The notes under the pieces: generated by a model | The model's database searches: none | What the model saw: only the letters and a program-made list of their open reading frames with translations | Told to the model about the DNA's origin: nothing | Program-made: the position numbers and the translations under genes | Assembly: GCA_027074805.1 (NCBI GenBank) | Contig: JALTCK010000063.1 | Coordinates: 1-30,199 of the forward strand | Direction of reading: 5' to 3' | Length of the DNA: 30,199 nucleotides | From: Thermococcus sp. | Lineage (GTDB): Archaea; Methanobacteriota_B; Thermococci; Thermococcales; Thermococcaceae | In this document: piece by piece, positions 15,176 through 21,381 of the stretch | Layout of the letters: each line of letters opens with the position of its first letter | Position numbering within the stretch: position 1 is the first letter of the stretch

Positions 15176-15348
15176 GGGAGGAGCTCTCTCCCCTGGAGCG
15201 CGAGGTCCTTAGAAAGCTCGCTGAGAAGGCTCTGAAGGAGCTTGAGGAAGCTTATAAAAGGATACCCGACATCGACAACGGAAAAGCTTATTTATTCCGC
15301 GGCAAAGAAAGGGTTAGGTTGATGCTCAAGGTATTGGAGGAGGGGTGA
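15172..15348 (+). CDS. Small helical protein of unknown function between TFS and PCNA
   Basis: The 58-residue frame starts at GTG 15172, overlapping the TFS stop as GTGA, and ends 2 bases before the PCNA ATG. The predicted protein is charged and helical (LSPLEREVLRKLAEKALKEL, then a short DIDNGKAYLF turn, then ERVRLMLKVLEEG) with regularly spaced Leu. Tight packing and coupling on both sides support it as real. I do not recognise a family; a clamp or polymerase accessory role is only a guess from position. Confidence 0.68.
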   Translation: MREELSPLEREVLRKLAEKALKELEEAYKRIPDIDNGKAYLFRGKERVRLMLKVLEEG

Positions 15349-15350
15349 AG

Positions 15351-16100
15351 ATGCCATTTGAGATAGTTTTTGATGGTGCCAAAGATTTCGCCGATCTTAT
15401 TGCCACGGCAAGCAACCTGATAGACGAGGCCGCCTTTAAGGTCTCGGAAGAGGGCATTTCTATGAAGGCCATGGATCCGAGCAGGGTCGTTCTCATCGAC
15501 CTGAACCTTCCGGAGAGCATTTTCTCAAAGTACCAGGTGGAAGAGGCCGAAACTATTGGAGTCAACATGGACCACTTCAAGAAGATACTCAAACGCGGAA
15601 AGACCAAGGATACACTCATTCTCAGAAAGGGTGACGAGAACTTCCTTGAGATAACCTTTGAGGGAACCGCCAAGAGAACCTTCAGGCTCCCACTCATCGA
15701 AGTTGAGGCCCTCGAGCTCGACCTTCCGGAGCTGCCCTTCACTGCAAAGGTTGTTGTCCTCGGAGAGGTAATCAAGGAGGCCGTTAAAGATGCTTCTCTC
15801 GTCAGCGATGCCATAAAGTTCATGGCAAAGGAGAACGAGTTCACCATGAAGGCAGAGGGTGAGACCCAGGAGGTCGAGATAAAGCTTACCCTCGAGGATG
15901 AGGGACTCCTCGATCTTGAGGTGGAAGAAGAAACCCAGAGCGCCTACGGAATAAGTTACCTCGCCGACATGATAAAGGGCATTGGAAAAGCAGACGAAGT
16001 AGCTATCCACTTCGGAAACGAGATGCCTCTCCAGATGGAGTATCTCATAAGAGATGAAGGAAAACTCGTCTTCCTGCTCGCTCCTCGCGTTGAGGACTGA
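15351..16100 (+). CDS. pcn: DNA polymerase sliding clamp (PCNA)
   Basis: The 249-residue protein begins MPFEIVFDGAKDFADLI. It contains the clamp landmarks ISMKAMDPSRVVLIDLNLP (DNA-facing and interdomain region), the interdomain connector ending in LPELPFTAKVV, and the C-terminal LAPRVED strand that forms part of the PIP-box pocket. Length and sequence closely follow Pyrococcus PCNA, a homotrimeric ring that tethers polymerases, ligase, FEN1 and others. ATG 15351 follows GGAGGAGGGGTGA; the GTG at 15345 is part of that ribosome binding site. It is transcribed with TFS and GINS51. Confidence 0.97.
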   Translation: MPFEIVFDGAKDFADLIATASNLIDEAAFKVSEEGISMKAMDPSRVVLIDLNLPESIFSKYQVEEAETIGVNMDHFKKILKRGKTKDTLILRKGDENFLEITFEGTAKRTFRLPLIEVEALELDLPELPFTAKVVVLGEVIKEAVKDASLVSDAIKFMAKENEFTMKAEGETQEVEIKLTLEDEGLLDLEVEEETQSAYGISYLADMIKGIGKADEVAIHFGNEMPLQMEYLIRDEGKLVFLLAPRVED

Positions 16101-16127
16101 CCTTCCTATTTTTAGGCAGGTGGGAGC

Positions 16128-16703
16128 GTGGATATCGTTAAGCTCAGGGACCTCCTCGAAAGCGAACTTTCTTCTCCGTATCTCACAGAATTAGACGAGG
16201 ATTTTTACAGGGAATTCGACAGCCTGATAAAGGCCCTGAAGATGGGTGCCGAGAGCTCCCACGAGAGGGGTGAAAATGTAGAGGAGCGCCTATATCTGGC
16301 ACAGCTTAACATAGCAGAGCGACTGATGAGGGAGATAATCAAAATCCGCCTTCACAAGATTGTTGATTTGGCCGTTGGGGGCACGATTGGCGACTTCACA
16401 AATGAGGAAAAGAAGATATTCGCCATTTTAAGAGCATTCGTCGAGAGGGAAGAGGTAACCCTCCCAGAGGATCTCCCTGAGATCGAGCTTCCTGAACCCG
16501 TAACCACGAGGGAGCCGGAGATTCCCACGAGAAGTTCGGTGAATGAAGCCTATATTGTTTTAGTGGACATCCCGAGGATCATGGGGACTGATATGAAAGA
16601 ATACGGTCCCTTCAAAGCTGGTGATCTCACAGTACTTCCAAGGGAAATAGCGAGAATTCTGATGGACCGCAACGTTGCAGAGAGAGTTAGAATAATCCCG
16701 TGA
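16128..16703 (+). CDS. gins51: GINS complex subunit Gins51 (Gins15)
   Basis: The 191-residue protein has an N-terminal helical A domain (LRDLLESELSSPYLTELDEDF, then the AERLMREIIKIRLHKI helix with an Arg/Lys-rich face) and a small C-terminal B domain of beta strands (AYIVLVDIPRIMG...YGPFKAGDLTVLPREIARIL). They are joined by a Pro/Glu-rich linker (~105-130). This is the Gins51 order (A then B). It sits directly after PCNA, as in Pyrococcus. With Gins23 it activates the MCM helicase and contacts GAN/Cdc45. The GTG start at 16128 follows GGTGGGAG. Confidence 0.93.
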   Translation: MDIVKLRDLLESELSSPYLTELDEDFYREFDSLIKALKMGAESSHERGENVEERLYLAQLNIAERLMREIIKIRLHKIVDLAVGGTIGDFTNEEKKIFAILRAFVEREEVTLPEDLPEIELPEPVTTREPEIPTRSSVNEAYIVLVDIPRIMGTDMKEYGPFKAGDLTVLPREIARILMDRNVAERVRIIP

Positions 16704-16709
16704 TGGACC

Positions 16710-18620
16710 ATGGCCTTCTCCGTCTGCATGCGTGACTGCTACGATACATGTTCAATGGTGAGCGAGCTAAGGGATGGGAAGCTTAAGGTCAGGGGTAATT
16801 CCAATCACCCAGTAACTGCAGGCTTTCTCTGTCCAAAAGGGGCGCTTTTGCCGAGGTGGTTTCACGCAGAGGACAGGTTGAAGAAACCGCTCATAAGAAC
16901 GGACGAGAGGGGGAGTGGAGATTTTAGAGAGACAAACTGGGAAGAGGCGATAGGGCTCGTGGCCGACAGGCTCAAGGACATAATCAATGAACACGGAAGC
17001 GAGAGCGTTTTGGTATATCAGTACGCGGGCGATCGTGGCGTTGTCAACCATGCGTTCCCTCTCAGACTTTTCCATTACCTCAACACTGCTATGCTCGACC
17101 ATGGAATATGCGACAGGGCAGGGCAGGAGGCCCTAAAGGACATCTATGGAACCGCAGTTGGTCTTGATCCAGAGGAGCTGAAAGATGGGCGTTTAATTGT
17201 TTATTGGGGCATAAACGCTTTCTGGACTAATTTGCACGGCTTCATGCTGGCGAAGAGGAACGGCCTCGAGATCTGGACCGTTGACGTTGTCAGAACCGAG
17301 ACTGCAAAGCGGAGCGACAAATTCTTCCAGGTGAAGCCTGACACAGATGTCCTTTTTGCCCTTGGAGTTGCGAAGGTCATCATCGAGGAGGAACTCTACG
17401 ACAAAGAATTTATCCATGAGAACGTTTATGGATTTGAGGAATTCAAGAATTATGTAAAAACGCTCTCGCTTGATTATGTAAGCAAGGAGACGGGTTTGAG
17501 TGCTAGGGAGATCGAAGAATTTGGCAGGAAATACTCAGAAAAGAATGGCATAATCCACATCGGCTACGGCTTCCAGCGTTCTTTGGTTGGGGGTGAAGCT
17601 GTTCGCGCTATAGCGATGCTTCCCGCCCTGGTTGGCCACCGCTTCGGTTTCATTTACGACATGAAGACAATCGACAAAAGCTATGCTGAAGGAGCTTTCC
17701 TGCGGACAAAGCCCGCTAAGATAATCCCCCAGATGAAGTTGACAGAATACATAGAAAGAGGAGAGATTAAGTTCCTTTACATCTACAACTCCAACCCGCT
17801 CGCGAGCCTGCCGAACCAGAAACGACTGAGGAGGGCGTTAAGGAAGGAGGACATCTTTCTGGTCACCCACGACATTTTCCTTACCGACACAGCACTCTAC
17901 TCCGACGTTGTGCTACCGGCCAACACTTTCTTTGAGCGAATTGACATAGCCGACAGCTACTACCACCGGTATGTGGCTTTAAACAAGCCCGTAACGAGGC
18001 TCTACGGGAAGAGCAATAGCGAGGTCACGCGACTGCTCGCAAAGGCTCTTGGAATAGAAAGCCCATACCTTTACGAAAGCGACGAGGAGGTAATAAGAAA
18101 AGTCCTCGAAGTCAACGGCCTAAGCTGGGAAGAGCTCAAGAGGAAGGGTTTCGTAAAAGTTCCAGTAAAGACAAGAAAATGGAAAACGGCGAGCAGAAAG
18201 ATAGAATTCTACTCCCAAAGGGCAGTTAGGCGAGGGTTGAGTCCGTTTCCAGAGTATCGCCGCTTTGAGGACAGATACCCGCTCAGACTACTCACGCCCA
18301 CCCACAGAATGACGATAACGAGCCAGTATCACAACACCCATGGTATGATAGACCCAAAACTCTACATCAATCCTGCGGACGCGACGGAACGGGGCATCGA
18401 AAACGGGAGTAAAGTGGAGATCTTCAACGAGAGAGGGCGGATCAGGACAGTTGCAAAGCTGAGCAAGGATGTTCCCAAGGGTGTTGTACTCCTCTACAAG
18501 GCTTTCTGGGTCAAGCTCCTTGGCTGGAATGCAAACTTTCTCACAACTGATGGGACTGTTCAAAACTATGGCGATGGCTCTGCCTATCATTCAACCTGGG
18601 TGGATGTGAGGAAGGTTTAA
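16710..18620 (+). CDS. Molybdopterin (Mo/W-bis-MGD) oxidoreductase, lone catalytic subunit
   Basis: The 636-residue protein belongs to the DMSO-reductase/formate-dehydrogenase superfamily. A [4Fe-4S] domain uses Cys6, Cys10, Cys14 and Cys41. Cys134 in LDHGICDRAG lies where the metal ligand is expected. MGD-binding regions follow (for example IYNSNPLASLPNQKR; VLPANTFFERIDIADSY). The C-terminal dinucleotide-binding domain (~525-636) contains HNTHGMIDPKLYINPADA. No Tat signal is visible, so it is probably cytoplasmic. No iron-sulfur or membrane partner gene adjoins it. It starts 6 bases after gins51. The substrate (formate, a sulfur compound or other) cannot be told from sequence. Confidence 0.9.
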   Translation: MAFSVCMRDCYDTCSMVSELRDGKLKVRGNSNHPVTAGFLCPKGALLPRWFHAEDRLKKPLIRTDERGSGDFRETNWEEAIGLVADRLKDIINEHGSESVLVYQYAGDRGVVNHAFPLRLFHYLNTAMLDHGICDRAGQEALKDIYGTAVGLDPEELKDGRLIVYWGINAFWTNLHGFMLAKRNGLEIWTVDVVRTETAKRSDKFFQVKPDTDVLFALGVAKVIIEEELYDKEFIHENVYGFEEFKNYVKTLSLDYVSKETGLSAREIEEFGRKYSEKNGIIHIGYGFQRSLVGGEAVRAIAMLPALVGHRFGFIYDMKTIDKSYAEGAFLRTKPAKIIPQMKLTEYIERGEIKFLYIYNSNPLASLPNQKRLRRALRKEDIFLVTHDIFLTDTALYSDVVLPANTFFERIDIADSYYHRYVALNKPVTRLYGKSNSEVTRLLAKALGIESPYLYESDEEVIRKVLEVNGLSWEELKRKGFVKVPVKTRKWKTASRKIEFYSQRAVRRGLSPFPEYRRFEDRYPLRLLTPTHRMTITSQYHNTHGMIDPKLYINPADATERGIENGSKVEIFNERGRIRTVAKLSKDVPKGVVLLYKAFWVKLLGWNANFLTTDGTVQNYGDGSAYHSTWVDVRKV

Positions 18621-18845
18621 GGCGAAATCAGGCTTTTCTGAACTGATTTTTGACAAACTAAATCTGTTCTCTTATTCACAATGACGGCCAATAGGCCACA
18701 TTCTTTGCACGGCTAACCGGCTGGCTCTTAAAGGGCTTGGATATTCGACAAAGTTTATGCCGTTTAACGAACCGAAAGGTTTATATATTCGAACCTATAA
18801 GGTTTATAGTGAAGACGACACACAAAAAGAAAGAGGTGATGTAAG
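18621..18845 (+). promoter_or_regulatory. Peroxiredoxin upstream region (225 bp)
   Basis: This gene-free region is AT-rich near its end. The main TATA is GGTTTATATATTC at 18778-18790, with a predicted start near 18810 and a ~36-base leader ending in AGAGGTGATG before ATG 18846. A second TATA-like GGTTTATAG lies at 18801-18809. The distal part (18621-18740) holds no recognisable gene; CTTTTCTGAACTGATTTTTG after the upstream stop may act as a weak terminator. Confidence 0.65.
18770..18804. repeat. Two phased inverted repeats around the peroxiredoxin TATA box
   Basis: AACC-gaaa-GGTT (18770-18781) and AACC-tataa-GGTT (18792-18804) are near-identical palindromes starting 22 bp apart, about two helical turns. 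Each is preceded by G and followed by TATA, so they also form a direct repeat. The first abuts the TATA box and the second lies between TATA and the predicted start, which suits repressor binding. Confidence 0.6.
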
Positions 18846-19496
18846 ATGGTCGTCATAGGAGAAAAGTTCCCGGAAGTTGAGGTTAACACCACACACGGCA
18901 GGATAAAGCTGCCGGACTACTTCGCCGAGAAGGGCAAATGGTTCGTTCTATTCAGCCACCCGGCCGACTTCACCCCGGTCTGTACGACCGAGTTCTACGC
19001 CATGCAGAAGCGCGCCGAGGAGTTCAGGAAGCTCGGCGTCGAGCCAATTGGACTGAGCCTTGACCAGGTGTTCAGCCACCTCAAGTGGGCTGAGTGGATA
19101 AAGGAGAACCTTGGGGAGGAAATAACCTTCCCGATCATAGCCGACGACATGGGCGATCTTGCCAAGGAGCTCGGTATGATACCGAGCGGTGCCACCGCAA
19201 CAGCAAGGGCAGTTTTCGTCGTCGATGACAAGGGCGTCATCAGGGCCATCGTCTACTACCCGGCCGAGGTCGGCAGGGACTGGGACGAGGTCATAAGGCT
19301 CGTCAAGGCCCTCAAGACCAGCGACGAGAAGGGTGTTGCACTCCCGCACAAGTGGCCCAACAACGAGCTTATCGGCGACCGCGTTATAGTCCCGCCCGCG
19401 GCCAGCGTCGACGACATCAAAGCCAGGGAAGAGGCCAAGGCCAAGGGCGAGATCGAGTGCTACGACTGGTGGTTCTGCCACAAGAAGCTCGAGTGA
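18846..19496 (+). CDS. Peroxiredoxin (thioredoxin-fold peroxidase, archaeal Prx6 type)
   Basis: The 216-residue protein has peroxidatic Cys46 in FTPVCTTEF. The long C-terminal arm carries Cys205 and Cys211 in the motif ECYDWWFCHK, the pattern of the decameric Aeropyrum/Pyrococcus thiol peroxidases. It reduces H2O2 and alkyl peroxides, probably with electrons from a thioredoxin-like/protein disulfide oxidoreductase system. Codon use is strongly G/C-ending, typical of high expression, and the promoter and ribosome binding site (AGAGGTGAT) are strong. It is a single transcription unit with a T-rich end. Confidence 0.96.
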   Translation: MVVIGEKFPEVEVNTTHGRIKLPDYFAEKGKWFVLFSHPADFTPVCTTEFYAMQKRAEEFRKLGVEPIGLSLDQVFSHLKWAEWIKENLGEEITFPIIADDMGDLAKELGMIPSGATATARAVFVVDDKGVIRAIVYYPAEVGRDWDEVIRLVKALKTSDEKGVALPHKWPNNELIGDRVIVPPAASVDDIKAREEAKAKGEIECYDWWFCHKKLE

Positions 19497-19497
19497 G

Positions 19498-19537
19498 CTT
19501 CTTTCCTTTTCTGTTCACTCCAAAGATAAAAAGAAAA
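19498..19537. terminator. Back-to-back U-rich terminators (peroxiredoxin and convergent gene)
   Basis: Plus strand: CTTCTTTCCTTTTCTG just after the peroxiredoxin stop. Minus strand: CTTTTCTTTTTATCTTT (19521-19537) just after the convergent gene's stop. Together they form a bidirectional termination zone. Confidence 0.5.
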
Positions 19538-19541
19538 GTGT

Positions 19542-20942
19542 TCAATCGCTTTCAATGTAAATTCCAATTGGAACTTTGGTATCGCAGGTCCCTACGTGGT
19601 AGGTGTATGTGCTGGCTCCCAAATAGATGTATTCTGAAACGTCCTGACCAACGCCATTCCACTCCCCATAATTTTGAATCCCTCCATATATATTAAGAGA
19701 ACTCGAAGAGGTGTAGTATATACCTGCGCTCAACCCTGCGGCCCATGGAGGGACGGTCCCGCCGCTTAATGCCACTGCAAGGGCACCTATCGGAATCCCA
19801 ATCCCGAAATCTGCCGAACATGCCCCGGAAGCATCCGAAATCAGTTGGGCAAGACTTTTTGAGTCCCCGACTCCAAGGGCAGTGGCATATTTCATATCGG
19901 TCCCACTGTATATCCAATTCATAATCCCTGAGTCTGGCAGTCCATTCCTGCTTCCTCCTACGATATCATTCTCTCCGGAGGTCTCTACGTCATTGATGCC
20001 TTCCTGAATGCGCTCCTCTCCAGTGGGGACACAGTTACTTAAGCTCCCCGTGCAGTAGTATTCCTTCTGATGCAAATGATATGGTTTTGCATATATGTAA
20101 ATATACCCCTTCTCGTTAGGTGCAAGGAGAATGCTACGCGAGAAGTAATACTTGTCTTCCATTGTGTAGAAGTCGTTTCCGTATATGTCCAAACGTGGAG
20201 TGCTCTTCTCTGAAATCTCGTAGCCGTAAGCTACGGTAAGTCCAAGTCTGGTGTAGTACTCCTTGATAACATCTACCCATGCGTTAATAACCCCAGAACT
20301 AGAATATTTATTGTCCACAATCAAAACTGGAACTTCAATGTAATTATCTGGTCTCCATGACAGACTCCAGTCAGTCTTCCAGTAATAGAACTGTCTGTTG
20401 GACCCCAAGGGTGCTACCTCATCACTTTTCGTAGCAGCTTCAAGGGGAGAGGAAGGCAATTTGTGTATGTTAATTTTTACAGTCTTCTTGATGCCCTTTG
20501 AGACCTCAGCGGTGTTGTAGTTAACCACGGCGAAACCCCGGTACAGCTTCCCATTTTCATGATCCAGAACCCAGACAGAGATCATCAGTGAAGAACCAAT
20601 GCCTTTGGGATAGATCCTCTTCCATTCATAGAGGACAGACTGAAGCTTTTCATCGGAGAGAGATATTTTGACCGTATTTCCGGAATCCCAGAACTTCAGT
20701 CGACTGGGTTTTTCCAGGCTTCCCAAGAAAATTGTTCTGTATACTTCCCGCGTGGGAACCAGTGCATCTATCTGAACCTGAACCCCAACGTTCTTTGATA
20801 TTTCTGTGAGGGGTCTGCCCTTCTCGTCAACCAGTGCAATCTGAATAGCGGGCGGCTGAAGGGCGTTTGCCAAGTATATCCCCATTATTCCACTCAACAA
20901 AAATACCACAAACAATGCTCCGATGATTCTTTTTGACACCAT
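19542..20942 (-). CDS. Large secreted/membrane-anchored protein of unknown function
   Basis: The 466-residue protein begins with a signal or anchor (MVSKRIIGALFVVFLLSGIM, ending in ANA). A beta-rich, aromatic-rich region (~30-320) follows, with pieces such as QFYYWKTDWSLSWRPDNYIE. Near the C-terminus (~380-430) is a Gly/Ala-rich hydrophobic stretch (GIGIPIGALAVALSGG, then PWAAGLSAGIYY), then a Tyr-rich end. It has five Cys, two of them close together in CTGSLSNC. I recognise no family. ATG 20942 is chosen because TAGGTGATC precedes it; a GTG three codons earlier overlaps that site. Codons are more A/T-rich than in neighbours, which may indicate transfer. Confidence 0.8.
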   Translation of the reverse strand: MVSKRIIGALFVVFLLSGIMGIYLANALQPPAIQIALVDEKGRPLTEISKNVGVQVQIDALVPTREVYRTIFLGSLEKPSRLKFWDSGNTVKISLSDEKLQSVLYEWKRIYPKGIGSSLMISVWVLDHENGKLYRGFAVVNYNTAEVSKGIKKTVKINIHKLPSSPLEAATKSDEVAPLGSNRQFYYWKTDWSLSWRPDNYIEVPVLIVDNKYSSSGVINAWVDVIKEYYTRLGLTVAYGYEISEKSTPRLDIYGNDFYTMEDKYYFSRSILLAPNEKGYIYIYAKPYHLHQKEYYCTGSLSNCVPTGEERIQEGINDVETSGENDIVGGSRNGLPDSGIMNWIYSGTDMKYATALGVGDSKSLAQLISDASGACSADFGIGIPIGALAVALSGGTVPPWAAGLSAGIYYTSSSSLNIYGGIQNYGEWNGVGQDVSEYIYLGASTYTYHVGTCDTKVPIGIYIESD

Positions 20943-20987
20943 TTTGATCACCTAATTAAGGTTTGCATGTCATGTTAGACATTAATG

Positions 20988-20996
20988 CTTATAACT
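20988..20996 (-). promoter_or_regulatory. TATA box for the secreted-protein gene
   Basis: The minus strand reads GTTATAAGC after an A-rich stretch. It predicts a start near 20966 and a ~24-base leader carrying AGGTGATC. Confidence 0.55.
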
Positions 20997-21040
20997 TTTT
21001 CCTTCCACCATGCGTAGTTATTTCTACTTTTTTTTTCGTA

Positions 21041-21050
21041 GGTTTATATA
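21041..21050 (+). promoter_or_regulatory. Orphan plus-strand TATA-like element
   Basis: GGTTTATATA followed by ATTCC resembles the peroxiredoxin core promoter. It predicts transcription from about 21072 through the hairpin at 21105-21126 and antisense to the remnant. Only a 21-codon frame (21101-21166) follows, which I do not consider a likely gene. Confidence 0.35.
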
Positions 21051-21104
21051 ATTCCAACGGTAGTTTTGCTAACCGCCTGAGTGAAAATAAGGGAGAGTAA
21101 ATGA

Positions 21105-21126
21105 ATGGGCGTAGATGTCCGCCCAT
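21105..21126 (+). repeat. Hairpin with a perfect 7-bp stem, 8-nt loop
   Basis: ATGGGCG (21105-21111) pairs with CGCCCAT (21120-21126) around TAGATGTC. It lies downstream of the orphan promoter and is not followed by a U-run, so it is not a classic terminator. It could be part of a small RNA. Confidence 0.5.
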
Positions 21127-21171
21127 ATATCAAAGCACCCTTCCACTGGACAGCAGCAAGAGGTGAACGAG

Positions 21172-21308
21172 TCACGCTAGATTAACTGCAATTGCCACTG
21201 GGAAGTCGCCGTACTCGGCCATGAAAATCGCCCAGAAATCCCGTAGAACCAGTAGATCTGAGGAAGGGCTATGAACCCACTCCAAACGCCCAGGAGATCG
21301 CTTATTTC
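21172..21308 (-). pseudogene. Decayed 3' fragment of a membrane-protein gene
   Basis: On the minus strand, one frame reads EISDLLGVWSGFIALPQ then IYWFYG just after a TAG at 21309-21311. A second frame continues FWAIFMAEYGDFPVAIAVNLA to a TGA at 21172-21174. Dropping two bases (or adding one) near 21240 fuses them into a credible hydrophobic C-terminus. The 5' part of the gene is absent, since only ~60 bases separate it from the Mrp operon. The family is unknown; a PQ-loop-like reading (LPQIYWFYG) is speculative. Confidence 0.45.
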
Positions 21309-21360
21309 CTACAAAGAGTTTCTTCTGGGATATGCACTATGTAATTGAGAGACAGAAAAT

Positions 21361-21378
21361 AAGTTAAAAATAAAAAAT
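21361..21378 (-). terminator. U-rich terminator of the Mrp operon
   Basis: Just past the mrpD stop the minus strand reads GATTTTTTATTTTTAAC, a strong archaeal U-tract. Confidence 0.6.
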
Positions 21379-21381
21379 CAT

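Larger units (their letters stand above)
20997..21381. other. Gene-poor stretch between the secreted protein and the Mrp operon
   Basis: About 385 bases hold no intact gene. In order they contain a T-rich tract (21021-21036), a plus-strand TATA-like GGTTTATATA (21041-21050) with no gene of credible length after it, a 7-bp-stem hairpin (21105-21126), a frame-broken membrane-protein remnant on the minus strand (21172-21308), and the U-rich terminator of the Mrp operon (21361-21378, minus strand). Confidence 0.6.

Noticed and set aside
18747..18775. Possible SurR site (GTTn3AACn5GTT) upstream of peroxiredoxin
   Set aside because: GTTTAACGAAC and neighbouring half-sites do not have the required spacing.
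21101..21166. 21-codon frame with GGGAGAG upstream, after the orphan promoter
   Set aside because: It is too short, its coding region contains the perfect hairpin, and it has no protein-like composition.
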